Shown one piece after another: positions 43,228 to 54,779 of a DNA stretch of 64,000 bases (positions are counted from its first letter, which is position 1; each line of letters starts with the position of its first letter). The stretch is taken from positions 434,001 through 498,000 of the forward strand of contig JAJUBI010000002.1 of assembly GCA_022419385.1 (NCBI GenBank). The letters are read 5' to 3'. Below the pieces are notes generated by a model. It saw only the letters and a program-made list of their open reading frames with translations. It was not told the DNA's origin and ran no database searches. The DNA is from Paraconiothyrium sp. Pb-2020 (Eukaryota; Ascomycota; Dothideomycetes; Pleosporales; Didymosphaeriaceae). A program made the translations under genes and the position numbers.

Positions 43228-43675
43228 AGTGGGTTTGGATGGTAAGGTGGTGGGGATGTGCTTTACGATGGGAGATTGTGAAGGTAGGGGAATGGGTTAT
43301 TCAGGATGTGTGTCGTATATATATGTACATATAGAAGAGGATAACGTTTTGGTCCGTTGGTCTTGAGATTGCATACCCAGTTGGGGGCGTTGTATGGTGA
43401 GGCGTCGCACCGACCTATCAGATGCGTGCATTCAATGTCAGAAGCACGTCAGAAAGTCAGAGGCAGCTCAATGCGGAACTCAACTAACATCACGCCTGAA
43501 CTTTCAACAGAAACATCGATCTCACCACGATGGATTTCTGAATGCGCTTGAATGAGGCAAGACGAGCCAACATGTCCGTAATCACTTCAACCCTCAGATC
43601 ACCGCAAATTGCTCTTCAAATGCAAACCATGTCTCATTTATATAGATCGTATCAGATCGCAAGTCCTGAACCTAC
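43228..43675. other. intergenic, nothing recognised
   Basis: About 450 bases. It contains a short TATATATGTACATATA stretch near 43316-43331. Confidence 0.35.
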
Positions 43676-45239
43676 CTACTGCGGCGGCACAGCCGTATTC
43701 TGGTCACTCTCCTTCCTCTGCACCCACCCAAACCTCGGACTCCCACTGTTCATATCAAACACAGCATACATCGCCTTCAACACCGCATCGCCATAAATGT
43801 CCATATCCATGCTGCCCCTCGACTGAATACTTCCATACATCATCCCATTACCCGCGTCCGCGAACCCCAAGTCTTCCTTCTGGAACGCAACCTGCTGGTC
43901 GCCGATCGCAAGGGTGATCTCCGGAAGCTGGTCTGCAGAGGTAGAAGACGGGAAGACGTAACCCTGGTTCGTGTCGTCGTATTTAGCACCGGGGATAGCG
44001 GCGTAGACTTCGTCGACGATGGTGTCGTCGACGAGGCAGAGAGTGGTGCCCGTGTCCATGATGGAGGTGTTTGAGGTGCGGGAGATGGTTTTACCGTTTA
44101 TGATTGCGGAGGCGGAGGCGATTTGCCAGAAGCCTTGGCTGCTGTCGACGTCGGTGTAGTTTATGCTGGATTCGGTGGCTCCGGCGGCTTTGAGGGTGTC
44201 TTGGTCGATGAAGCCGAAGGTGTAGAAGCTCTGGGGTGCGGATGTTAGAAGGAATAGTGGGATTTGGGAGATGGGGAGGAGAATACCTGGCCTTTGTCTG
44301 CTTCGTCGGTGTCCCGCCAGCTACCGAGGTACGCGGTGAATACTTGCTCGCCGGCGCCCTTCTGCGCTGCGATGTTATCGACTGGGGTCTTCTGCTGGGT
44401 TGGTGAAACAGTGTTGATAGAGCTGAATGCTAGACCAAGCAGACCGCTTCCATTGCCCTGCATATCTTGTCAGCACGAGTTACTTGACAATTCGTACGAG
44501 CGCAAACGTACCTGCGCAAACTGCTGGCTCAGCTCCTTTGCCAACTCTACCGCCTGCCCTTCCACTTTAAGACCACCCAAATCAATAGTATCAGTTCCTA
44601 CATCTCCGCTAGCACTGCTGGAGTCGCCATACGAGATTTTCCAGGTCTCTCCGCTTAGCTTTTTGAAAGTGCTGGATTTGCTGGCGTCAAAAGCAACCTG
44701 TTGGTTGTTCTTGTTCGCTCCGCTGAGAATGTTCTTTGGAAGCTCAGTAGACCAGACCTGTCGCACCACATCAGTTGAATGAAGAGAGGATGTAGAGAAG
44801 CAAGACGCACCCAAAGATCACTCGAGCCGGTATCGAAATCGAGGTACAACTTCTGCTCTGGAGTGCCGATGCCGACCTCACACAGATACAGCGAGTCGTT
44901 CTGGATATCCTCCGCGGGAACTTGGCCCTCTGTGCCGCTGGTTTGTGCCCCAGTACCAGTAGCTCCCTGGGAAGAGCTCGGGTGCCGCTTTGCTAGGACA
45001 TAGTGTGAGCGCATGCGACCTCCTGTGCGGCCGAATTTGCCCTGAGGCTGAAATTGCTTGGCTTGGAAGTAGGGCCCTGGCTTGGTGGGGTGGAAGCCAT
45101 CTAAACCGGTTGCGTTAGTGGGTGTTTAGAGAGGAGGGGCGGGAACAAGCGTACATTTCCGCATAGCATGGAGGTATGACTTCGTGCCGTTGGCCTTGTA
45201 GACCGAGTTGCGCGGGACGGCGAGACGCTGGAAGGACAT
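43676..45239 (-). CDS. pepsin-like aspartic protease (family A1) without signal peptide
   Basis: Five exons: 45239-45155, 45100-44811, 44757-44512, 44457-44287 and 44230-43676. The four introns are 53-56 nt, and the coding length is exactly 448 codons plus stop. Both catalytic aspartates are visible, in DFDTGSSDLWV and MDTGTTLCLVDD, and flap-type sequence WKISYGDSSSASGDVGTDTI is present. The C-terminal PRFGWVQRKES fits the fungal pepsin fold. The N-terminus (MSFQRLAVPRNSVYKANGTK) is charged and lacks a hydrophobic core, so classical secretion is not predicted, unlike most fungal pepsins. A missing signal exon upstream cannot be excluded. A propeptide-like KYGFHPTKPGPYF segment is present. Confidence 0.85.
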
Positions 45240-46068
45240 GTTGCTTGGTATGGTAATCGTAAATTTGTGTGGATTCGAAAGGTTCAAGTTGGAAGGTTGG
45301 AGAAGTCGTAGATGGTGGTATGTATTGGTATGAAGCGCCCCGAAAGCAAGATACGTCTGGTAGATATATCTGCTTTGAGACCCATTGCATCACGTTCCCC
45401 TCCCACCTGAAGCAAACCTGCTCGCCGCTCTCCCCACACCCCATACTCTCTTATCGCCCCAAATCCCAACGTGGCGGCATCCAGCCCAAACAGAGGTCCG
45501 CCCGACGCCTGATCGTCGCACTTGTAAGGTTCAAGCCTAACCAAGCAGGCCAGATACGGGTCGGACTTGTAGGGTGCCCGCAAGGTTCAAGCTTTACCAA
45601 GCACCCACAAGCCTCGCTTTGTTCCTTGGTCAAGCGCCGGCGGCAGCGGGCATAACCGCGCTAGCGCCGGTACTTGCTTTGCTTGAAACGGCCCGCGCGT
45701 TGCCATCCTGGGTGTATGATGTAGCATGCGCGACATGCTGAGGCGAGTAGGTACATGGGGTGGATTGCAAACAAGCACTCGGTCGACGCCGATAGCGTAT
45801 GTACTGTTTGCGGACGGACTTGCATAGCGTGGTGCGCCTTTGTTTGCGACTGGTAGCGAATGATGAGCACCAGGCCGAGTGTTGCTGCACGAGGTCCATT
45901 CGACATGACGTCACAGAGTTACGCGGCCCTTCAGGGCTGTTTGACAGGGCTCATGCCTACAACCACCACGGGCACTGAACAGCAGGTACGAGGTCTCGCC
46001 GGGAGCCATGTGAGGCGGGTCTGTGGCGTGAGACAAATGCTCTCTCTGTATCATTCGATGCACGTAGT
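45240..46068. other. intergenic with short degenerate repeats
   Basis: About 830 bases. At 45528-45552 and 45582-45606 a segment AAGGTTCAAGC followed by ACCAAGCA recurs in diverged form. No gene recognised. Confidence 0.35.
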
Positions 46069-49000
46069 CTATTCCTCCTCCTCGTCTTCGTCTTCGTCCT
46101 CATCTTCATCTTCATCGTCGTCGTCCTCTCCATCCGATACCTCCTCCCCAAGCTCCTTGAGCCGCTTCTTATCCCGCGCCCGCTTCTCCTCCAAGTCCCC
46201 AAGCACAACAAACAGATCATCCAACTCAGTCTGTGCCGAAGCGCGCGCCTCTTCCTTCTCCCTGACAGCCGCCTCAGCTTTGCTAAGCTTCCCGTCTTTC
46301 TCCATGGCTGCTGCCTCGGCCTTGCGCATCTTCTCCTCTGCATCCTTGACCTTCCACGTCTGGTCTTGCATCTTGGTCTTGAGACCTTGGACCTCCGCCT
46401 TTAGCTTATCAATGGTAGACTGGAGATCCTTTGAACCCGACGTCGCCTTATCGGCGATGGCTTTCAGTGCGTCTTTTTCGGTTCTGAGCTTCTTGATTTG
46501 GACTTCGCCTTCCTGGATTTGGGTCTCAAGCGTGCCTGTTGCTTATTAGCATTGTTTACGTGCGTGTCTGCTAAGAGGTGAAGGTGACCCACCCTTTTCT
46601 AGATTGAGAGCTCCGATTTCGTCGCGATGCCTCTGCTCGAGCGAGCTGATTTCGTCGCGGTGCTTATGCTCGAGAGCCTTGTTGGCGTCTAATACCTCCT
46701 GATGCGCACGCCCTGCCTCCTGGAGGTTGCGTTCCGACGCACCCAACCGCTGCTCTACCTCGCCACGAGCCCTGCTTTCCTGACGAAGCTTGTCCTCGTA
46801 CTCGCGTTTCGTATTTGCCACAGCAACCGAGATTTCTTTGGTAGCCTGTTGCACCTTGTTGTTCAGTGCGACAATCTGCAAGTTGTACTTGTTCTCCAGC
46901 TCAAGTAAAGCCTGTTTGTGTTCGCGTTCCGACTTCCTCACGTCATTTTCACGGTTCCTATGGAGTTCTTCATTGATGCGCTTGATGTTGTGTAGCTGTT
47001 GCTGGGACGAGTCCTCAACCTTTCGCCGTTCTGCTTGCTCCTGGTTCACCTTCTGTTCCAGAGTCAGCTTTTCGGCTTGTAGTTGCTCGATAACGTGCTG
47101 CTTCTCGTCTATTTGCCCACGCAGTGAATCAACAAGATCGCGATCAATGCCGTCGTGCGACTGGAGAACCTCAATAACAGGGTCCCTATCAATGGCACGA
47201 GATAGGCGGCTAAAGTTGTCCTTCAAAAAGTCCACAAAAGTCTCGTCGAAGAACACATTGGCCAGAGCGCCTCCTGACGCTTGCGGGATGACTTCGAAGT
47301 CGCGAACATCAGGATGGTGGCGCAGTTCTGCGATGGCATTGAGGTACTTCTCACGACCCAGCTTTGAAGTCAGAACTGGCTGAAGGTCTCGTCTTGGCAC
47401 TGGCGAGTCTTTCGTGGAGAACTCGTAGATGATGCCAAGGAGCGTAGCGCACAAGCCGCGCACGACCACCAAGTCGCTGCCAGGCCTTTGTATCGTTTGG
47501 ATGAGGCTTTGAAGGCTGCTTGCTTCTCCCAAGAAATCGTTGACAGCCGCAGCGTCTTCGAAGAGCCACCCGGATAACAGCATGAGATACGCGATCGGTA
47601 TCCGCTCGTCTTCACCTAACTGCAAGCTTGCGATTAAATTTCCGGTCAAGGTCTGGATGCATGTGACCACTTCCTCGCCACTTTCCGCATCACCTTCGAC
47701 GACCTGCATGAGCTCGTTCTTGGCTTCACGGTCATCGTAGATCAGGTGGAATACGAGAACCGCAGCGAACCAGGTCCGGTACGGATCAATCACTTGTGAA
47801 CCCTGCGGTCCACTGATCAGAGTGGTAAGCGCATTTGCAGTTTCGTCAGCACCATCGAGGTGGCCGCCGATGGCTCTCCTAAGAAAGTGGGTTTTGATTT
47901 GGAGGTGATTGAAGATGTAGGCTTTGATGCACTCGCAAGCAGCAAAACGAACATCGAACATCTCATTTACAGCCGGAGTAAGAGCGAGATCAAGAAGCGC
48001 ATCGATGATATAGACGGATGGTGGTTCGTTTGGGGAAGTGGTACCATTGGTGACGGGCTCGGTGATAGGCCGCACTTGTAATTGCGCGAAGCCTTCTTGC
48101 AATCGAGCATTTCCTCTTATCATATCTGCGCAGACATTCAAAGACTCAATCTTGATGGGTATTGCGGAGACAGGACCGAAGGCCATGTTGACGACTTGCT
48201 GTAGTATGCCATGCTTCGCGAATGCGTTTTGGTTGGGAAGCGTACTGATGCTTCCGCGAACCAAAAACATGCGCAAAATTGCTAGTAGGCCCCAGAGGTT
48301 CTTATCCGCCTGCGGGCTGACCCAATCATCCTCGTCTTCAATGCCCGGTCGCGCCTTCTTGGATTTCTTGGCCCCAGGAAGCAGGGCTGCTAGCTTTGCC
48401 ACATGTCCCATCTCCCTAAACGCGGTCTGGTTGGAGGTATTAAATCGCACGAGGTTGGCAAGCAGCGACAAACAGTCCTGGACAACGACTGTGCCTTGTG
48501 TGAGCGAGCCGTCAGCCTGAATGAGGTTGAAGACTTTGTCGAAGGCATTCTCGAAAACAATGAGCTTTTGGAGCTCTTCTGAGGTCCGCGAAAGGTCATT
48601 TAGAAGGACCAGGCCTTCAGTGCGGACGGCATCTCGTTGATCGTCCAGCGTGGCCACCACTTTCCCTACGCCAGGAAGGATACATTCTTGTGTGCGTTCG
48701 GGCCGTGCATCGGAGATGGCTCGTATGAGTTGAAGCGAGTATAGGCGCGAGTAGAAGTCATCGGTCTCGAGGAGGCCGAGCAGAATAGTTATGTTATCTT
48801 GCCGCTACCATAAGCTCAGCACTGGCAGTGGCATAGGGGGAAAGCGCATACCTGTGTGAACTCATCCGCCAGCCAAAGCGCAATCTCCTCTGAAGCTTCA
48901 GGCTGCGACTGTCAGCATTGTCAGGACAGCACGAGCGATCCTAGCCTACACTTTGCTCATTCGGGTTGAAGAGCATCAACAATGTTTCCAAAACGACCTT

Positions 49001-49210
49001 GATTGTGTCCACATCCTCTGCATCTTTGGTCAAGGCCGCAATCAACTCTCGTAGAGCCCCAGAGGCTACGGATGCTGGATATTCTTTTGCGAAGCTTCGC
49101 AGACCGAGAATGGCCGCACGACGATCTTCGAGGAGGGTTGCGCTTGAAAGACGGCCGCAGAGGGTGCTGATAGTATCGGTCGCGGTCTGCTTGGCCGGCG
49201 CCTGGAACAT
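46069..49210 (-). CDS. uso1: vesicle-tethering protein USO1/p115
   Basis: Four exons: 49210-48950, 48902-48852, 48804-46593 and 46535-46069. The introns are 47, 46 and 56 nt, giving 996 aa. The first two thirds form the armadillo-like globular head (RRAAILGLRSFAKEYPASVA, DDFYSRLYSLQLIRAISDAR, VRTEGLVLLNDLSRTSEELQ, QDCLSLLANLVRFNTSNQTA). From about residue 620 a long coiled coil follows (EEL, KLTLEQKVNQEQAERRKVED, LRTEKDALKAI). The protein ends in a very acidic tail of alternating Asp/Glu, encoded by a GAA/GAT-type microsatellite. Uso1/p115 dimers tether ER-derived vesicles to the Golgi with Rab1/Ypt1 and golgins. Length fits the animal form more than the longer yeast one. Confidence 0.92.
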
Positions 49211-49871
49211 TTTGGCGGTGTGCTTCGATTACGGGATCATTGCGTGGTGTTTTGTTGTACAGGTAGGAATCGAATGTTCAGACGCTTGCTATGCGTGTAG
49301 GTTGGCGTGTACTCGAGGTATTCCCCTCCACAATGAGCGGTAACCACAAAGGGTATGAATGGTAGAGCTGGTCTTAGCTACAGCTGTTCTCTCACAAATT
49401 CATGTGATACGGAGCAGGCAAGGGCTCAGCCATCACGGCGACCCGGCGCACGAACCTCCGCGCGCTAGTCCCAGACTTGGCACCCTGAAAGGTTTCAATG
49501 CGATCGCGACTCTTCGCCCTTCCTCCTCACCATCTTACGACACGTCGCGCAGTCTTCGCTGAGGGCGCCCGGGCATCACTCAACGCGTCCTTTTAGGTCG
49601 CTCCATCTCATTTTATTTCTGGAAAGGTCGCCTGCACCGCAGTGTCTGGACCGCCTCGCGCCTTCCGTTTCTGTCACTCAGCTCTACAGCAACAGCCTCG
49701 AGAGCTTGCTAGAGCCCGTCCCACACTACATACAGTTCATCAAGTGTCTAGTGCTTCTCAACTGCGTGGCGCGCTGCCATATACGCATCTCCCGCATCGC
49801 CGTAGCCGTGTCGCATAAACCCTACAACACCTTCATATCACACAGCGCCGTGAGCGCCCACACCTACCAAC
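49211..49871. promoter_or_regulatory. bidirectional promoter between uso1 and rat1
   Basis: 660 bases between two divergent housekeeping ATGs. It contains pyrimidine-rich tracts upstream of rat1 (about 49500-49550). No specific operator recognised. Confidence 0.5.
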
Positions 49872-52800
49872 ATGGGTGTCCCCGCTATGTTCCGCTGGCT
49901 CAGCCAGAAATATCCCAAGATCATCTCAAGTGTCATTGAAGACTTGCCCAAGAAGGTCGGCGACGAAATCATACCAGTCGACCGCACCCAGCCCAACCCT
50001 AATGGCGAGGAGTTCGACAATCTTTACTTGGACATGAACGGCATCGTGCACCCTTGTTCGCATCCTGAGGACAAGCCTGCCCCCAAGACTGAGGCAGACA
50101 TGATGCTTGCCATCTTTGAGTACACTGACCGCGTTGTTGGCATGGTGCGCCCGCGCAAGCTCCTGTACCTGGCTGTCGACGGCGTCGCACCTCGTGCTAA
50201 GATGAACCAACAACGCTCGCGTCGTTTTCGCTCAGCTAAGGAAGCCAAGGAGAAGGACGACGAGAAAGCTGAATTCCTCAAGATGCTCAACTCGCAGAAG
50301 GCCAGCCGCGGCGAGGATATCACAAGCCTGGATCAGGTTGTCGAGAAGACTTGGGACTCCAACGCTATCACCCCTGGCACCCCTTTCATGTTCATGCTCG
50401 CCGAGAGCTTGCAATACTGGTGTGCCTACAAGTTTACCACTGATCCGTCATGGCGAGATATGAAAGTCATCATCTCTGATGCCTCTGTGCCTGGTGAAGG
50501 TGAACACAAAATCATGAACTTCATCCGCTCTCAACGCGCGATGCCCACCCATAATCCCAACACTCGCCATGTCATATATGGTCTAGACGCTGATCTCATC
50601 ATGCTTGGTCTCGCGACTCATGAGCCTCATTTCCGCGTCTTGCGAGAGGATGTGTTTTTCGATTCTGGCAAAGACAAGAGCTGCACTAAGTGCGGACGCA
50701 AAGGACACATTCGCCCCAATTGCCCTCATCCTGACGATGGCTCCAAGTTGACTGAAGAGGAAGCCAAGGAAGAGTGGGACGCCGCAGAGCACCCTCTCAA
50801 GCCTTTCATTTGGCTTCACATTAATGTGTTGCGTGAGTACCTCGCAGTAGAGATGGACTCACCCCAACGCAAGTTTCCGCACGACATAGAGCGAGCACTT
50901 GATGATTGGGTCTTCATGTGTTTCTTTGTGGGTAACGATTTCTTACCACATCTTCCCAGTCTGGAAATTCGAGATCAAGGTATTGATTTGCTCACCAAAA
51001 TCTGGCGTGAACTGTTGCCGCAGATGGACGACTATGTCACGAAGAACGGCTTTCCCAACATGCTTCGAGTGGAACAGATCTTACAAGCTCTTGCCCGCCA
51101 AGAGGATGAGATCTTCCGCAAGCGGAAAGAGGTATCTGATCGACAAGCCGCAAAGCGTGCGCGTTTCGGGGATCGTAACAAAAACAACGGACAACCTTCC
51201 TGGACCCAGGCTCCTCCAGCCAAGCGCCGCAAGGAGGACACCAACACTTATCTCGACGCCGGCATACCTTTTTTTTCACCTCAGGATGCTCAGTCAAATG
51301 AAGTCCGTGCCGTGTCCAAAGAGATGCTCGCGAATAAGAACCAGACTAACAAGAGCGCTGCCGCAAGACTCAAGGAGATGATGAAAGCCAAAGCAGAGGG
51401 CACTGCCCTGCCCGAGACTGACAGTCAGGACTCGGAGTCTGTCTCAGCATCTGGTACAGAAACACCTGTCCAACTCGGAAAACGGACGCATGACGCGATC
51501 GAGGAATCCGACAATGGCACCCCGGGCAGAAGCACTCCGGTAGTCCCTCAATCTCCAGCGCCATCACAACAGGCTAAGGACGGGGAGATGCCCGAGGACA
51601 CTGTCAAGCTTTGGGAGCCCGGCTACAGAGAACGCTACTATACTCAAAAGTTTGGAGTCGAACCTGACGACATGGAATTCCGTCACAAGGTTGCCCGTTC
51701 TTACGCCGAGGGTCTCTGCTGGGTCCTGGCATACTACTTCCAAGGCTGCCAGTCTTGGACTTGGTATTTCCCTTACCATTATGCACCCTTTGCCGCCGAC
51801 TTTGTTGGCATAGCAGACATGGACCCCCACAAGATGTTCAACAAAGGCAAGCCTTTCCATCCGTATGAGCAACTCATGGGTGTGCTTCCTGCCGCATCGA
51901 ACCACGCGATTCCTGAACCTTTCCGTATCCTCATGTCGGATCCAGACAGTCCCATTGTCGACTTCTACCCCGAGGACTTCCCTATCGATTTGAATGGCAA
52001 GAAGTTTGCATGGCAAGGTGTCGCCATCTTGCCATTCATCGACGAGAAGCGCTTGCTGACTGCTATGGCTACCAAGACTGACCAACTCACTGAAGACGAA
52101 GTGAAGCGCAATGAGTTCGGCAGGGAGACCTTGATGTTCTCACAGGCCGGAAAGCTGTTTAAGTCCATGAACAAGATGATCTATAGCAAGGGGGAGAAAA
52201 AGGTCCAGATAGACCACCAACACAGCGATGCGCTCCATGGCGAGGTCGAGCCTCACGAGCTGTTCATTCCTGACAGCCAGCTGGTTCCTCCCTTCGACGC
52301 CGAGAGCGAAGACTTCGACATCATCCAGGACGGTTCCATCAGGTATGTGGAGCTCCCATCATCCCATTGATCATCCTCTAACAGAACATAGAGTATACTA
52401 TGAAATGCCAAAGCTGGAGGCCAAGACAGCTCACAAGTCCGTCCTCCTCAAAGGCCTCACCATGCCCACAAAGATGCTCAACGAGAACGACGAGGCGCAC
52501 GTCCGCCGCCAGCAGAACGGCCGAGGCGGCTTCCGTGGCGGCCGCGGCGGTGGACGCGGAGACTACAACAGCCACAACAACCAGCGTTCCGGCTCGTACT
52601 CGAACAATGGTGACGGCTACAATAACCGCGGAGGCTATGGTAATGATCGCGGACGCGGGGGCGGAGGCTATAATAATAACCGTGGAGGATCTAATAACGG
52701 AGGAAGGGGTGGCTACAACAACTTCCAACCACCTCCAGGCTTCCCGCCGCCACCATTCCCCATACCAGGCATGAACGGCCTTCCTCCCCCACCACCAGGC

Positions 52801-53106
52801 TGGGTCCCGCCGGCACCTCCGGGTCTGGAGGCTTGGGGCGGTAACGGTAGACCCCCGGTGCAGGCACCTGTGGGCCAACAGCATTGGGGTCCTCCACCGC
52901 AACACCATGCAGGGCAGAGCTCGTCACTGCCGGGGTACCGCCCTCCGAACGACATATTGGGTCACGGCAGAGGCGGTGGCGCGCAGCAGAGAGGCGGCCG
53001 CGGTGGCTACAATGGCGGTAGAGGAGCACGGGGTGGGTACAACGGTGGTGGATACAATGGTGGTGGAGGCTCAGGAAACGGGTACAACAATCACCGCCAG
53101 TATTAG
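49872..53106 (+). CDS. rat1: nuclear 5'-3' exoribonuclease RAT1 (XRN2 family)
   Basis: Two exons, 49872-52342 and 52392-53106, with a 49-nt intron, 1061 aa. The N-terminal catalytic region is highly conserved: MGVPAMFRWLSQKYPKI, LYLDMNGIVHPC, VIISDASVPGEGEHKIMNFI, HVIYGLDADLIMLGLATHEP and FVGNDFLPHLPSL. These carry the acidic metal-binding residues. A CCHC zinc knuckle (CTKCGRKGHIRPNC) sits near residue 271, as in fungal Rat1. The second conserved block has GLCWVLAYYFQGCQSWTWYF and YHYAPFAADF. The C-terminus has about 160 residues of RGG, NNRGG and proline-rich sequence. Rat1 degrades 5'-monophosphate RNA in the nucleus, processes rRNA and snoRNA ends and helps terminate RNA polymerase II with Rai1. 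Confidence 0.95.
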
Positions 53107-53755
53107 GATGCCGGGTGTTGATGTTAGTTCGCCATGGTATTGAGGGTTTTCGTCCAGGAACTCTTCACCCAGGTGGATTATCAGGATTTGAGCTAACCGT
53201 CTTTGTGGGCGAGTAACTGAGTCGAATACCGTTCGAGAATTACTTCTTGTACGATAATACTTGATTCTGTAATATAGACATGATTTGATTCTGAAAAGAT
53301 GCGATTGAGGAAATGAAAAGTTTTGAGTATGCTTTGGAAATGATCTTTGCGTGCGCGAGACAGAAGATTGTTGTGAAGTAGCAATCCCTATTTGATAAAG
53401 GGTTATGGTGTTGGCTTTGGATAGGTAGTTTCAGGGGTGTATAAGATCAATGTTTCATGACAGCGTGAAAACATTCCTGTTAAATTTCCGCTTCGTTTAT
53501 TGTTTTATGGTCGTTTTCTAGGCGTAGAAATCGAAAACTTGCCTACCGGCAACGACTGGGTGGGGGAACCAACTTGTGCGGAGTCGGCTACATCGAGCAC
53601 TAGTCGACAAAGCAACGTCGCCCACGTCGATCATTACCTCGTATGGATTTAGCATGACAGCTACTTAGCTACGGTGACATACGTACGGTTGCATGCATGG
53701 TAGATAATTGATGTAGTATTTGTCTCTCCCTTCTCACGTAATTTCACGAGTGATC
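53107..53755. other. intergenic, nothing recognised
   Basis: About 650 bases, A/T-rich, between rat1 and the SDR gene. Confidence 0.35.
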
Positions 53756-54749
53756 ATGGATTTCTCCAACGCCGCCCTTCCCGCCCATTACGGCCTGAAC
53801 TTCACCCCAACCTTCCACTCCAAGATCCCACCCAACATCGACCCCACCTCAACCACCCTGCCTAACCCCTTCATCGTCGTAGTCACAGGCGCAGGCAAGG
53901 GTCTTGGCTACCACATCAGCCTCGCATACGCCAACGCAGGATGCTCAGGGATAGCAATTTCATCGCGCACAAGGTCTGACCTCGATGCGCTTGCGACCGA
54001 AATCACCAAGGTCGCAGAAAAGAGAGGCGGGAATATTGAAATACTGGAAGTAGTAGCCGATGTGCAAAGCGAAACCGACGTCTCCAACCTCGAGAAAGAA
54101 GTCAGGCAGAAATGGGGAAGAGTCGACGTCGTGATCGCCAATGCAGGTATAATTTCGAAGTACGTGGAGACGCCATCGTCTTCGGGGAGTAACCTCCCAC
54201 GCGGCATCGTTCAAGATGCAGACTGGGCGCGTGTGCTAGACATCAACTTGAACGGTGTATGGCGCGTTAGTAAAGCGTTTGTGCCGCTGCTCAGCGAGAG
54301 CAAGGATGGCCCGCAGACACTCATTTCGAGCTGCAGTATGGCGGCGCATTCTGTGGTTAGTGAGTTGACGCCGATCGCGTATAACGTTAGTAAGGCGGCG
54401 GGAATGCGGTTGATGGAGTGTGTGGCGAACGATCATGGGAAGGAGGGTGTGCAGGCGTGAGTTTTGTTCGATTGTTATTTGATGGGTGTAATGCTGACTG
54501 CTCAGATTTGCTCTTCATCCTGGTGCAGTGGTGACACCACAGACGAAAAATCATGCCGGAAATGGTTGGGGCGATATCTTGGCTGATGATGAGGGTCTCG
54601 CTGGTGCGTTCTGTGTATGGCTGAGTAAAGAGAAGAGAGAATGGCTGAGTGGGAGGTTTGTGAGCTGTAATTGGGATGTGGAGGAGTTGGAGGCGAAAAG
54701 AGATGAAATTCTGAAGGGAGATCTGTTGAAGTACAGGATGGCTGTATAA
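53756..54749 (+). CDS. short-chain dehydrogenase/reductase
   Basis: Two exons, 53756-54456 and 54506-54749, with a 49-nt intron (GTGAGT donor, GCTGACTG branch, CTCAG acceptor), 314 aa. A classical SDR: cofactor loop VTGAGKGLGYHI near residue 43, VADVQSETDV, the NAG motif in VDVVIANAGI, an Asn in VLDINLNGVW, active-site Ser in LISSCSMAAHS, and YNVSKAAGM with catalytic Tyr and Lys. Arg/Ser in ISSRTRSD after beta-2 suggests NADP(H). After the splice, ALHPGAVVTP is the usual post-catalytic motif. It is a cytosolic oxidoreductase of unknown substrate. Confidence 0.87.
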
Positions 54750-54779
54750 TGCGCCCAATGCTTGTATTAAACTTGCCTC

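Noticed and set aside
45860..46549. Serine-rich 229-codon plus-strand frame
   Set aside because: It is the complement of the acidic, coiled-coil end of uso1; the Ser run mirrors the Asp/Glu codon repeat.
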